Numbered from the stretch's first letter, positions 53,922 to 63,455 are shown. The stretch is DNA of 64,000 nucleotides from JAJXWB01 sp046349215 (GCA_046349215.1 JAXMCV010000001.1:186001-250000); one strand, 5' to 3'. A program made the numbers and translations. Notes: generated from the letters alone by a model not told the origin.

Positions 53922-54501
53922 AACCAACTCCCGTCTTGGAGCGCCGCATCCGGCCGCCACTATGGACTTTATCGACGAGGGGATCGCCTGCGCCGATCAA
54001 TTTTCCGGCTCTCATGCGCCAGAAGCCGACGTGGCCTCGCTGCCGCCTAGCGGACGTTCGCTGGCCGCCGGTCGCAACCTATGCCGCCCGCAACGGCCGC
54101 AACTTTCCGGGCAGCTCCTCCAAATCGAGTACTGATTAGGCGTTCTCCCGCCCACGGGCGGTGACTTTGGCGGTAGAGCGCCTCAAATGGACGCTTCCAT
54201 TTGTCCTTCCCAGTCTTGCCCTGCGGTTTGGCGGACATAGCGACAGCAGCCCGCCGCATGGCGCCCAGCAAGAACACGAAATCGAAGCGCTTCCGCTGCG
54301 CTTCGCCAGAGGTTACTGGCTCACCCGGCGCGGGTGGCGGACAAGTCGGCCTTCAAAAAAATTCGGAGCTTGAACGCGCCGAATGCGGCTTCATGAGCGA
54401 AGCCTTGGAATAGAGCGCCGGAAGTATGCCGGGCTCGTCGTCGAAGCGGCGGAACAGATATCCCAGACTCTGTTCGGCTCTCAAGCCTAGGCTCGCAGGG
54501 G
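53922..54501. other. Intergenic stretch between integrase and lldD
   Basis: About 580 nt. No reading frame has convincing start, ribosome-binding site and protein-like composition. Parts are highly GC-biased in one phase, which creates long false frames on both strands. Nothing recognisable. Confidence 0.5.
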
Positions 54502-55632
54502 TCAAGCCAGGGCTGACGAATCGATCGTTGCGAGTCTCCTCGTGCCGGTCAAAGTCATGGCGACACGAATTTCTTTGGTCAGAATGTCGAGGAGGTTCTC
54601 GACCCCGCGCTGCCCTTCCGCCGCGAGGGCGTAAGATGGAGGACGTCCCAGGAGGACTCCCCGAGCGCCGAGCGCCATCATCCGTACGACATCGAGGCCC
54701 GAGCGAACGCCGCCATCGACCAGCACCGTCAGATCGCTGCCGACCGCGTCCGCGATGGCGGGGAGAGCCCTCGCCGTAGATCGCGCCCCGTCGAGTTGCC
54801 TGCCGCCGTGATTGGAGACGACGAGTCCGGTCGCGCCAAATTTGACGGCCTCACGCGCATCTTCGGGGTCGAGTATGCCCTTGATGATGATGTCGCCTTT
54901 CCAGACGTCGCGGATCCATTCGAGATCCGACCACCCGATCGACGGATCGAAATTGGCGGCCAGCCAGCCGACGTAATCCTCGAGGCCCGTAACTTTACCG
55001 AGATAACGAGAGATGTTGCCGAGATCGTGCGGCTTCCCCATCACGCCGACATCCCAAGCCCATTGAGGACGGAACATCGCCTGCAGTATGCGCCTTTGCG
55101 CCGCGAACGGCCCCGACATGCCGGAATGCGCATCGCGATAGCGCGCGCCGGGCGTCGGCATGTCGACCGTAAAGACGAGTTTGGTGATCCCGGCCGCCAT
55201 CGCCCGTTCGAGCGCGTTCTTCATGAAGCCCCTGTCTTTCAGGACGTAGAGCTGGAACCAGAACGGCCTTTCGACAGCGCTGCGCACCTCTTCGATCGAG
55301 CAGACCGAGACGGTCGAAAGGATGAAGGGGATTTTCCTGGACTCGCAAGCCCGGGCGGCCTGCACTTCGCCGCGGCGGGCGTACATGCCTGTCAGTCCGA
55401 CTGGACTGAGCAAAACGGGAATGGCGAGCTTCTCGCCGAAAAGCTCGCAACCCGTATCGAGCTCGGCGACATTCTTCAACACACGCTGGCGGAGTTCGAC
55501 GCGCTCGAGATCGGAGACATTCGCGCGCAACGTATATTCGGCGTAGGCGCCGCCGTCGATGTAGTCGAACAGAAAGCGGGGCAGCTTGCGTCGCGCCGCC
55601 TCGCGGTAGTCGGAAGCCGACGAGATGATCAT
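54502..55632 (-). CDS. lldD: FMN-dependent L-lactate dehydrogenase / alpha-hydroxy-acid oxidase
   Basis: A 376-residue flavoenzyme that oxidises L-lactate to pyruvate at the membrane. Signatures: YIDGGAYAEYTLRANVSDLERVELRQRVLKN (N-terminus), SPVGLTGMYARRGEVQAARA, and the active-site SNHGGRQLDGARST with the catalytic His. The family shares lactate, glycolate and mandelate enzymes, but the neighbouring lactate permease supports lactate. GGAAGGGGATCAGG precedes the ATG. Confidence 0.9.
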   Translation of the reverse strand: MIISSASDYREAARRKLPRFLFDYIDGGAYAEYTLRANVSDLERVELRQRVLKNVAELDTGCELFGEKLAIPVLLSPVGLTGMYARRGEVQAARACESRKIPFILSTVSVCSIEEVRSAVERPFWFQLYVLKDRGFMKNALERAMAAGITKLVFTVDMPTPGARYRDAHSGMSGPFAAQRRILQAMFRPQWAWDVGVMGKPHDLGNISRYLGKVTGLEDYVGWLAANFDPSIGWSDLEWIRDVWKGDIIIKGILDPEDAREAVKFGATGLVVSNHGGRQLDGARSTARALPAIADAVGSDLTVLVDGGVRSGLDVVRMMALGARGVLLGRPPSYALAAEGQRGVENLLDILTKEIRVAMTLTGTRRLATIDSSALA

Positions 55633-55712
55633 CCTGATCCCCTTCCGGACCTAAATGCTGGTGAAATTTGCGAGGAGGCCGGACAGCGTTCCGCCATCCG
55701 GCCGACTTGTCG

Positions 55713-57443
55713 TCAGTGAACGAGCAAGGTGAACGGGCTCACATAAGCCTGAAGCATGACGAGTATACCCACGAGGATCGCCAATGCGATCGAGTGGAAG
55801 AACACGTAGCGAAGGATCGGTCCTTCGCCGTTCTGCCAACCCGTTGCGGTCGATGCGACGACGATCGACTGAGCGTCGATCATCTTGCCCATGACGCCGC
55901 CGGAAGAGTTGGCAGCCGCCATCAGCACAGGATTGAGGCCGAGCTGTGTGGCGGTGATCTTCTGCAGGCCGCCGAACAGCACATTCGAGGCGGTGTCGGA
56001 GCCGGTAAGCGCCACGCCGAGCCAGCCGAGCATGGTGCCGAACAGCGGATAGGCCCAGCCGGTATGCGCGAAAGCCAAACCCAGCGTCGCGTCGATGCCG
56101 GAATATTTGGTGAGAGTGCCAAGCGCCAGCATGACGGCGATGGTCAGGAGCGACCAGCGTACGCGCCAGATGGTGCGGCCATAGACCTTGAGCAGACCGA
56201 GCGGCGAATAACCCATCAGCAAGCCGCCGATGACCGCCGCCAGGAGAATGCCTGAACCGGTGGCTGACAGCCAGTTCAGCGTATAGACGGCGGGTTCGAG
56301 CGCCTGTTTGGCGACGACCGGTGGTACCTTGGCGATCTCGTTGTGAAGCCCGGCAAGCGGGAATTTGAAAATCGAGAGGTCGTCGAGCCACGACTTGATC
56401 GCCGGAATGCCCCACAGAAACACGAACACCGTAAGGATGCCCCACGGCAGCCATGCCTTGACGAGGAGGGCGCGGTCGGGACGCTGGGCGATCTCCTTCG
56501 CGGATACCGTTCCGGTGTCGGCGTCGATTGTATCGTAATCGATACCAACTATGGCCCCGTGGGGCGCGGCAACCCGTTCGACGTCAGCATCCTCATCGTG
56601 CCCCTTCAGCTTGGTCGAAGTCCAGATTTCCCGCGGGGACCAGAACTTGAGAAAGACGATCAGGCAGACCATCGAGACGAGGGCGGCCACGACGTCCACC
56701 AGCCACGGGCCGTGGAAATTCGAGATCAGGTATTGCGGGATGGCGAAGGTGACGCCCGCAACGAGAATGGCGGGCCAGACGGCAATCATGCCGCGGAAAC
56801 CAGCAAAGGCCCAGATCAGCCAGAACGGCACGAGGACCGAGAAGAAGGGCAGTTGGCGGCCGATCATTCCCGACAATGCATTGAGATCGAGCCCAGTGAC
56901 GGCCGCAAGCGCGATGACCGGTGTGCCAAGGGCGCCGTAGGCGACCGGAGCGGTGTTGGCGATGAGGGCGAGGCCTGACGCTGCAAGCGGCGAGAAGCCC
57001 AAGCCAATGAGAATGGCGCCAGTGACTGCGACCGGCGTGCCAAAGCCCGCAGCGCCCTCGAAGAACGCGCCGAACGAGAACGCAATCAGAAGCAATTGCA
57101 GCCGGCGATCGTCCGTGATGCCGGCGATCGAGCGTTGCAGGACTGCAAAGAGCCCGTTCTCCTCCGTAAGCCGGTGCAGGAAGATGATGTTCAGCACGAT
57201 CCAGCCGATCGGAAGCAGGCCGTAGGCAGCGCCCATGCCGGCGGCGAGGCCGGCCTTCTGCGATGGCATGCCGAATGCGAACACCGCGACCCCCAAGGCT
57301 GCGACGAGACCTGCAAGCGCCGCGGTATGCGCCTTCATGTGCAGCAGGCCGAGTCCTACGAGCATGACGACGACCGGCAAGGCCGCCGCCAGGGTCGAAA
57401 GAGCTACGCTGCCCAACGGATCATATATCTGATTCCAAACCAT
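55713..57443 (-). CDS. lctP: L-lactate permease (LctP family)
   Basis: A 576-residue integral membrane protein with about 13 hydrophobic segments. Typical blocks include GAAYGLLPIGWIVLNIIFLHRLTEENG, FGAFFEGAAGFGTPVAVTGAILIGLGF, TAPVAYGALGTPVIALA and ALTGSDTASNVLFGGLQ (PF02652). It imports lactate with protons. ATG at 57443 follows GGAGGAGAAT; the frame extends upstream but that part is not conserved. Reads toward lldD with an 80-nt gap, so one operon. Confidence 0.93.
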   Translation of the reverse strand: MVWNQIYDPLGSVALSTLAAALPVVVMLVGLGLLHMKAHTAALAGLVAALGVAVFAFGMPSQKAGLAAGMGAAYGLLPIGWIVLNIIFLHRLTEENGLFAVLQRSIAGITDDRRLQLLLIAFSFGAFFEGAAGFGTPVAVTGAILIGLGFSPLAASGLALIANTAPVAYGALGTPVIALAAVTGLDLNALSGMIGRQLPFFSVLVPFWLIWAFAGFRGMIAVWPAILVAGVTFAIPQYLISNFHGPWLVDVVAALVSMVCLIVFLKFWSPREIWTSTKLKGHDEDADVERVAAPHGAIVGIDYDTIDADTGTVSAKEIAQRPDRALLVKAWLPWGILTVFVFLWGIPAIKSWLDDLSIFKFPLAGLHNEIAKVPPVVAKQALEPAVYTLNWLSATGSGILLAAVIGGLLMGYSPLGLLKVYGRTIWRVRWSLLTIAVMLALGTLTKYSGIDATLGLAFAHTGWAYPLFGTMLGWLGVALTGSDTASNVLFGGLQKITATQLGLNPVLMAAANSSGGVMGKMIDAQSIVVASTATGWQNGEGPILRYVFFHSIALAILVGILVMLQAYVSPFTLLVH

Positions 57444-57619
57444 ATTCTCCTCCCATGCTCGCCCGCGCCAGAAGAGGATGAGCCAACACACACATGTGGT
57501 TTAATTTTCTGACCAAGCGCTTTTAGTGGAAAATAAAATGGCTCGCAATATCGACCTTGGACGTGCATGGACGCGCGGGGGCGGGGTGGTTAGGTTTGAA
57601 AAAGCAAAAGGGGACGTTC

Positions 57620-58381
57620 GTGGAGCCGGTCCGAAATCCGAAACTGTCAGAAGTAATCGCCGGCCATATCGAGCAAATGATCCTCGAGGGTTCTCTCAGG
57701 CCCGGCGAGAGGCTGGCGCCGGAGCGCGAGTTGGCGGAGAAGCTTGAAGTCTCGAGGCCTCCTCTGCGTGACGCCATCGAGATGCTGAGCGCCAAGGGGC
57801 TCTTGAAGACCACCCATTCCGGGACCTTCGTCACGCAGTTCATGGCGCCGCTGACGAACCCGCTGGCATCTCTGCTTCAGTCGAATCCGCAGGTGATTTT
57901 CGATTATTTCGAGTTCCGCAAACTCATCGAAGGGCCGACGGCGGGCTTGGCCGCGGAGCGCGCGACGGATCTGGATCGAAAAGCGATTCGTGAATGCCTG
58001 GAACAACTCCAGGCGGCGCACGGTCTCGACGATCCGACGCCCGAGGCCGAACGAGATGCCGATCTGCACATGCTTGTCTACGAGGCGTCCCACAATCTGG
58101 TTGTGACGCACATCATGCGCGCCTTCTCCGATCTGCTGCGAGCCGACGTTTTCTACAGTCGGCACAAGCTCTACGTCGCCCCAGGAGCTCGCGACATCCT
58201 GCTAGCGCAGCATCTAGCCATAGGTGAGGCTGTCATCGCCGGCGACGTTGAGCGGGCCGAACGAAGCGCTACAGAACACATTCGATTCACTGCGGAGACA
58301 CTCGAACGATTGAAGGAAGAAGAGCTGCGTGTAGGCCGCGCCCTGCGCCGCCTCGGTCGTGCAGAACTTTTGGGGCGCTGA
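57620..58381 (+). CDS. lldR: GntR/FadR-family regulator of lactate genes (LldR-like)
   Basis: A 253-residue regulator. The winged HTH covers LSEVIAGHIEQMILEGSLRPGERLAPERELAEKLEVSRPPLRDAIEMLSAKGLLKTTHSGTFV, and the C-terminal FCD effector domain contains LHMLVYEASHNLVVTHIM with the usual metal-His region near HKLY. GTG at 57620 has AGGGGA 5 nt upstream and removes a low-complexity extension. Divergent from lctP, the normal place for the lactate-responsive repressor of the lld operon. Confidence 0.85.
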   Translation: MEPVRNPKLSEVIAGHIEQMILEGSLRPGERLAPERELAEKLEVSRPPLRDAIEMLSAKGLLKTTHSGTFVTQFMAPLTNPLASLLQSNPQVIFDYFEFRKLIEGPTAGLAAERATDLDRKAIRECLEQLQAAHGLDDPTPEAERDADLHMLVYEASHNLVVTHIMRAFSDLLRADVFYSRHKLYVAPGARDILLAQHLAIGEAVIAGDVERAERSATEHIRFTAETLERLKEEELRVGRALRRLGRAELLGR

Positions 58382-58701
58382 TGCCAGAGCATTTGCCCTC
58401 CCTAAAGCCAGATGGCACCAGCAAGTGCTTTCTAACACCGCCTTCATGGGACATCGCACTGCAAATCTTGTTTACCCGATAGCAGACGCTCCGAGTGTCT
58501 CTGACGGGTCAACTGCGGCCGGACGTCATCGCAACGGAAGCAATGCGCCAATAGCTGCCAACGGCGGCGCATCCGGATCCGGACATACGCAGGTTCGATC
58601 GAGGACTGTTATCGGATCACATGCCGACGTGAACTGTCGACCGATGGTAGACGTTCAGTTATCGAGTGCTTCGGCTCCGGTGACAGCCACGATAGGACGA
58701 G
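58382..58701. other. Intergenic stretch without a supported gene
   Basis: About 320 nt with no reading frame that combines a ribosome-binding site and protein-like composition. It separates the lactate regulator from a broken LysR gene and may contain the residue of that gene's surroundings. Confidence 0.5.
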
Positions 58702-58983
58702 TCAGGCCGAATTTACGCCGCGGGCGCGCAGTTCGTTGACAATGTGCTCGACGAATTCCCGAACGACCGGCGCCATCAGCCTGTTTGTCGGATAGACCGC
58801 ATAGACGCCGCTCGTCTGCGTCTTGAAGTCGGTGAGCACACGCGTCAGCTGGCCCGACGCCAACCCATCCGCGACGAGCCAGTCCGGCGCAACCGCAACG
58901 CCGAGCCCCGCGATCGCCGCGGCGCGAAGCATGGCCGGAAGCCCGTCGCCAATTTGCAGGACAGCTGCGCTACTGTTCGCGTA
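58702..58983 (-). pseudogene. LysR-type regulator, C-terminal fragment
   Basis: About 93 residues that match the end of a LysR effector-binding domain (SSAAVLQIGDGLPAMLRAAAIAGLGVAVAPDWLVADGLASGQLTRVL to FVEHIVNELRARG). The N-terminal DNA-binding half is missing and no start or ribosome-binding site fits. Upstream the reading frame runs into the 3' end of the TetR gene, so a deletion or insertion joined unrelated genes here. Almost certainly not expressed as a functional regulator. Confidence 0.8.
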
Positions 58984-59611
58984 CGCTGAGGTCCTGGAGA
59001 AATCTGCCAACGAGGAGGGAAACCGTCGCCTGCTCATCGCCGACGTCGACATCGTATACCCATTTCCGCACGCCGATATAAAAGATCGATCCGTGCAGGC
59101 CCCATACGAGATCTCGCAATTGTCGGCGGGTGAGATCGACCCCGGGGTTGTCGTGCTCGATCTCTAGACAGATCGGTTCGATCAGCTGCTTGCCGATCAG
59201 GTCGATGTAGCGCCTGTTGAACAGGCTGCCCTTAAGCCCAGAATACAGAAAGATGCGAACCCATTCGCTGGTCAGTACCTCGGTCACATAGATCCGATAC
59301 ATGCGCGTGAGGCGCGCAGCGAGGGGCGTTTCGCGATCGCCGATCATCTTGCGCCATTCCGGATTCCAGCGGCCAACATACAACCGTTGATAGATTCGCT
59401 CGATAAGGTCGTCCTTGGTCGGAAAGTACCGGAAGATCAAAGGCTGGGTGATGCCCAGGCGCGATGCCAGTTCGCGTGTCTGGCCATCGAACCCGACATC
59501 CGCGAAGAAGCTGATCGCTCCCTGCACGATCGATTCCTCGCGCTCGGCTGGCGACATCCTGGCCGCGCGTGTCTTCTGTTCAACAGGCGCGCCCCTCTTC
59601 GCTCTTGCCAC
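58970..59611 (-). CDS. TetR-family regulator (molybdenum hydroxylase locus)
   Basis: A 213-residue regulator. The HTH is EESIVQGAISFFADVGFDGQTRELASRLGITQPLIFRYFPTKDDLIERIY. The remaining two thirds are an all-alpha ligand domain. GTG at 59611 is preferred because the in-frame TTG at 59638 overlaps the divergent -35 region. It reads away from the coxMSL-type operon, so it probably represses it. Its 3' end overlaps the LysR fragment by about 14 nt. Confidence 0.82.
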   Translation of the reverse strand: MARAKRGAPVEQKTRAARMSPAEREESIVQGAISFFADVGFDGQTRELASRLGITQPLIFRYFPTKDDLIERIYQRLYVGRWNPEWRKMIGDRETPLAARLTRMYRIYVTEVLTSEWVRIFLYSGLKGSLFNRRYIDLIGKQLIEPICLEIEHDNPGVDLTRRQLRDLVWGLHGSIFYIGVRKWVYDVDVGDEQATVSLLVGRFLQDLSVREQ

Positions 59612-59631
59612 TCCCGAACCCCGCAAGCCGG

Positions 59632-59668
59632 TTGACAATCAAATCCGGACTTGTTTAGCATTTGCTAA
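59632..59668 (+). promoter_or_regulatory. Promoter of the molybdenum hydroxylase operon with overlapping palindrome
   Basis: TTGACA at 59632-59637, 17 nt, then TTAGCA at 59655-59660 as a plausible -10. The -10 is the left half of TTAGCA-TT-TGCTAA (59655-59668), a perfect 6+6 bp palindrome suited to TetR binding. Binding there would block RNA polymerase directly. Confidence 0.6.
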
Positions 59669-59709
59669 TTAAATCGTCCCGGTCAAGAGGACGCCGTGCG
59701 AGGAAACCC

Positions 59710-60564
59710 GTGAAGCCAGCGAAGTTCGCATACGAACGCGCGACCTCCATCGATGACGCCATCCGGCTTCTCTCCGCGCCTGGCGCGGACGCACGAATAA
59801 TTGCCGGCGGGCAAAGTCTAATTCCCGCGCTGAACTTCCGTCTCTCGGCGCCGGCCTTGTTGGTCGACATCGCAGGCATCGAGCAGTTGCGCGAAATTCG
59901 GATCGAGGCCGGCGTACTGCGGATTGGGGCCGGCACGCGCCATGCGGATATCCTGCGTAGCGAACTGATCGCGCATCATGCGCCATTGATGACGACGGCC
60001 GCCCCTTTCATCGCCCATCCCGCGATCCGCAATCGCGGCACGCTCGGCGGCAGCCTGGCGCTCGCCGACCCCGCGGCCGAATGGCCGGCCTGCATGGTCG
60101 CGCTCGATGCGCGCATCGTGATCGCGGGTCCGGCCGGACGTCGAGAAGCCGCAGCCGTCGACTTCTTCCAGGGCGTCTATTCGGTCGATATGGCGGCGGA
60201 CGAGATGATCGTCGAAATCAGGGTCCCTGTCGCCAACGCCGACGAATGCTTCGCGTTCGACGAGATTGCGCGCCGGCATGGCGATTTCGCAATAGCGGGA
60301 CTCGCGCTACGCTGGCGCGGCGGCGCTTCGGGCACGGTGCGCCTCGTGTTGTTCGGCGTCGGCGATCGGCCCGAGCCCGTCGACCTGCCGGCAGCCGACG
60401 TGCTCGCCGCGCTGCGTGGCGGAGACAGCGCGGGGATTGTCGCGCGCGCGGTCGAGAAGCTCGATCCTTCCGCCGATCCCTACGTTTCCACCGAATATCG
60501 CCTGCATGTCGCGCGCGTCCTGTGCGAGCGCCTGCTCCGGCGCGTGATGGGAGACGCCTCATGA
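59710..60564 (+). CDS. Molybdenum hydroxylase FAD-binding subunit (CoxM/XdhB type)
   Basis: A 284-residue medium subunit of a xanthine-dehydrogenase-family enzyme. The FAD loops appear as ARIIAGGQSLIPALNFRLS and AAPFIAHPAIRNRGTLGGSLALADPAAEWP, followed by the CO_deh_flav_C domain. GTG at 59710 follows GAGGAAACCC and is chosen over an upstream ATG that would add a basic, unconserved stretch. Its stop overlaps the next start as ATGA. Confidence 0.93.
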   Translation: MKPAKFAYERATSIDDAIRLLSAPGADARIIAGGQSLIPALNFRLSAPALLVDIAGIEQLREIRIEAGVLRIGAGTRHADILRSELIAHHAPLMTTAAPFIAHPAIRNRGTLGGSLALADPAAEWPACMVALDARIVIAGPAGRREAAAVDFFQGVYSVDMAADEMIVEIRVPVANADECFAFDEIARRHGDFAIAGLALRWRGGASGTVRLVLFGVGDRPEPVDLPAADVLAALRGGDSAGIVARAVEKLDPSADPYVSTEYRLHVARVLCERLLRRVMGDAS

Positions 60565-61043
60565 GCGAAGTTCGGATTTCGCTTGTCGTCAATGGAGAGA
60601 AGGTTTCGGCCTTGGTCGAGCCGCGCGTCAGCCTTGCCGATTTTCTGCGTCAGGCGCTCGATCTTACGGGTACGCATGTCGGCTGCGAGCACGGCGTCTG
60701 CGGCGCCTGCACCATCCTGCTGGACGACGAACTCGTGCGCGGCTGTTGCGTACTGGCCGTGCAGGCCGACAACCGCAACGTGCGTACCATCGAAGGCATG
60801 GAGGGCGATCTCCGAATCCGTGCGCTGCAGCAGGCTTTCCACGAGCGCAATGCGCTGCAATGCGGGTTCTGCTCGCCGGCCATGCTCCTGACCGCGCGCG
60901 CGCTGCTGCAGGAAAACCCGCATCCTTCGCGCGACGACATTCGCGAGTTCCTGTCGGGAAACTACTGCCGCTGCACCGGTTATCAGGCGATCGTCGACGC
61001 CGTCGAAAAGGTCGCCGGCCAGAAGGAGGGCGCGCCGGCATGA
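60561..61043 (+). CDS. Molybdenum hydroxylase 2Fe-2S subunit (CoxS/XdhC type)
   Basis: A 160-residue electron-transfer subunit with two [2Fe-2S] clusters: the plant-type set GTHVGCEHGVCGACTILLDDELVRGCC and the C-terminal CGFCSPAMLLTARALLQENP ... GNYCRCTGYQAIVDAV. Both are complete. ATGA overlap with the gene before and after ties the three subunits into one translational unit. Confidence 0.96.
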   Translation: MSEVRISLVVNGEKVSALVEPRVSLADFLRQALDLTGTHVGCEHGVCGACTILLDDELVRGCCVLAVQADNRNVRTIEGMEGDLRIRALQQAFHERNALQCGFCSPAMLLTARALLQENPHPSRDDIREFLSGNYCRCTGYQAIVDAVEKVAGQKEGAPA

Positions 61044-63427
61044 GCGAAGCGCGCACCCCGATAACCAGTCTCGATCTACCGGCGAGCTACATCGGCCGCA
61101 GTGTTGCGCGTCCCAACGCTGCGCGTCTGCTCGCCGGTCGCGGCATCTACGTAGACGACATCAAGGCGTCGCGCGTCCTGCATGTCGCCTTCCTGCGCAA
61201 CCCTTATGCCTTCGCGAGAATCCTGCGCATCGACGTTTCGCGCGCGCGCGCCGTCGAAGGCGTCGTCTGCGTGGCGACGGCTGACGACCTGAAAGACGTG
61301 TGCAAGCCCTGGGTCGGCGTTCTCTCGCATTTCGCCGGCCTGCGCTCCGAGCCGCAAGGCCCGCTGGCCGACGGCGTCAGCTACTGGCAGGGCGAACCTG
61401 TCGTCGCGGTCGTCGCAACCAGCCGCGCTATCGCCGAGGATGCGCTCGGTGAGATAGAGACCGAGTTCGAGGAACTGGAGCCGACCGTCGACATGGACGC
61501 GGCGCTCGCGAGCGACGCCGCGCCGATCCATCCTTCGCTCGGCGACAATCTCGCCTTCACCCGGCAGGTCAATGCGGGCGATGTCGAAAAGGGCTTTGCG
61601 GACGCGGCCGTCGTCGTCGAGCGGGATTTCTCTTTCGCGCGGCATACCGGCGTGACGCTGGAGCCGCGCAGTATTCTTGCGGACTTCAATCCGTCCGAGG
61701 GGATGCTGACCATACATCATTCGAGCCAGGCGCCGCAGATGATGGCCCGCATCGCCTCGCTGCATTTCGGCCTCGCCGATCACAAGGTGCGCGTGGTCTG
61801 CAAGGATGTCGGCGGTTCGTTCGGCATCAAGATTCACATCTATCCCGACGAAATGGCCGCCATCGCTTTGTCGATCAAGCTTGGCCGCGCGGTAAAGTTC
61901 GTCGCCGACCGGCTGGAATCCTTCGTCTCCGATATTCATGCACGCGAGCATCGCGTGCGCGGCCGCATGGGCCTTTCGGCTTCGGGCGAGATCGTCGCGC
62001 TCGAGATCGACGACCGCACCGGCATCGGGCCGTATTCCATGTATCCGCGCACGAGCGCGGTCGAGGCGAACCAGGTCCTCAACATCACCGGCGGGCCCTA
62101 TCGCATCGCCAATTACCGCGGACGCGCCCGCGTCGCTTTCCAGAACAAGACACCGACGAGCCAATATCGCGCCGTCGGCCATCCGATCGCCTGCGCCGTC
62201 ACGGAAGGCCTGATCGACGCGGCGGCGCGCGCGCTGAAGCTCGATCCTTTCGCCGTGCGGCAAGCCAACGTCATTCGCGACGATGCCTATCCGGCGGTCA
62301 ATGCGATCGGTCTCAAGTTCGAAGGACTGTCCCACGAACTCTGCCTGTCGAAGCTCAAGACATTGATGAACTACGACGCCCTGCGCGCGGAACAGCAGGC
62401 GGCCCGCGCGACCGGCGTGCATCTCGGCATCGGGATCGCGACCTATATCGAGATCACCAGCCCGGGACCGGAATTCTACGGCATCGGCGGCGCGCCGATC
62501 TCCGCGCAGGACGGTTGCAGCGTTCGGCTAGATCCGGGCGGCAACGCAATCGTCCACACCGGCACGACCGAGCAGGGACAGGGGACGGACACGATCATTG
62601 CGCAGGTCGTCGCCAGCGCGCTCGGCGTCACTATGGATCGCGTCAAGGTGATCTCCGGCGACACGGAAGCCGCGCCCTATGGAGGCGGAACCTGGGCGTC
62701 GCGCGGGGCCGGCATCGGCGGCGAAGCGGCGTTGCAAGCGGGCTTCAAACTGAAGAAACATTCGCTGCGGCTTGCCGGAATCTTCCTGCAGGCGGACGCG
62801 GCTGCGCTTGACATTCGCGCCAATGCGATCGTCGACCGGGCAACCGGCGCGGAGCGCATGCCGCTGTCGGAACTAGCCCGCATCGCGCATTTCCGGCAGG
62901 ACGAATTGCCGAAGGACGTATCGCCGGCTCTGGTCGGCGCGCACAATTACACGCCACGCCAGTATCCATTCGCCTTCACCAACGGCGCGCACGGCGCACT
63001 GGTCAAGGTCGATACGGATACAGGCATCGTCACTCTGCTCAGGCACTGGGTGGTTGATGATTGCGGCGTGCCTATCAATCCGCTGCTGGTCGAGGAGCAG
63101 ATCAGGGGCGGCGTCGTCCAGGGGTTGGGCGGCGCGCTCTACGAGGAATGTCTCTACGACGAGCGCGGCCAGCTTCTGAACGGCTCGCTGGCCGGCTATT
63201 TGTTGCCGATGGCCGGGGAAATGCCCGACATCGAGATTTCCCATGCGGTCACGCCTACCCGCGAAGGCGCCCTCGGCGCCAAGGGGGCGGGCGAAGCCGG
63301 CGTCGCCGCCGCGCCAGCGGCCGCCATGAACGCCATCAACGACGCGCTGGCGCCGTTCGGCGCCGAGATCGCGACCATGCCGATGACGCCGGAACGGATA
63401 CTGCGTAGTCTGGGAAAGATAAGCTGA
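61040..63427 (+). CDS. Molybdenum hydroxylase large (Mo-cofactor) subunit
   Basis: A 795-residue catalytic subunit. N-terminal PNAARLLAGRGIYVDDIK and HVAFLRNPYAFARI are typical; the Mo-site blocks include LEPRSILADFNPSEGMLTIHHSSQAPQ, GGSFGIKIHIYPDEMA, the loop TPTSQYRAVGHPIACAVTEG, GQGTDTIIAQVVA and the C-terminal GAKGAGEAGVAAAPAA holding the base Glu. The loop is neither the CO dehydrogenase form I (AYxCSFR) nor form II (AYRGAGR) motif, so the enzyme is likely not a CO dehydrogenase; an N-heterocycle or aldehyde hydroxylase is more plausible. Confidence 0.94.
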   Translation: MSEARTPITSLDLPASYIGRSVARPNAARLLAGRGIYVDDIKASRVLHVAFLRNPYAFARILRIDVSRARAVEGVVCVATADDLKDVCKPWVGVLSHFAGLRSEPQGPLADGVSYWQGEPVVAVVATSRAIAEDALGEIETEFEELEPTVDMDAALASDAAPIHPSLGDNLAFTRQVNAGDVEKGFADAAVVVERDFSFARHTGVTLEPRSILADFNPSEGMLTIHHSSQAPQMMARIASLHFGLADHKVRVVCKDVGGSFGIKIHIYPDEMAAIALSIKLGRAVKFVADRLESFVSDIHAREHRVRGRMGLSASGEIVALEIDDRTGIGPYSMYPRTSAVEANQVLNITGGPYRIANYRGRARVAFQNKTPTSQYRAVGHPIACAVTEGLIDAAARALKLDPFAVRQANVIRDDAYPAVNAIGLKFEGLSHELCLSKLKTLMNYDALRAEQQAARATGVHLGIGIATYIEITSPGPEFYGIGGAPISAQDGCSVRLDPGGNAIVHTGTTEQGQGTDTIIAQVVASALGVTMDRVKVISGDTEAAPYGGGTWASRGAGIGGEAALQAGFKLKKHSLRLAGIFLQADAAALDIRANAIVDRATGAERMPLSELARIAHFRQDELPKDVSPALVGAHNYTPRQYPFAFTNGAHGALVKVDTDTGIVTLLRHWVVDDCGVPINPLLVEEQIRGGVVQGLGGALYEECLYDERGQLLNGSLAGYLLPMAGEMPDIEISHAVTPTREGALGAKGAGEAGVAAAPAAAMNAINDALAPFGAEIATMPMTPERILRSLGKIS

Positions 63428-63455
63428 AGAAAGCGCGAAGACTGGGAGGTCAGCA

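Noticed and set aside
54047..54413. Short frames on both strands in the integrase-lldD gap
   Set aside because: No start context or recognisable composition; frames overlap each other on both strands.
57444..57619. LldR operator between lctP and lldR
   Set aside because: A TGGT...ACCA arrangement is present near 57500-57520 but the spacing does not match known FadR/LldR sites well enough to assert.
61040..63427. Annotation as carbon monoxide dehydrogenase (coxL)
   Set aside because: The active-site loop is neither AYxCSFR nor AYRGAGR; only the broader xanthine dehydrogenase family is supported.
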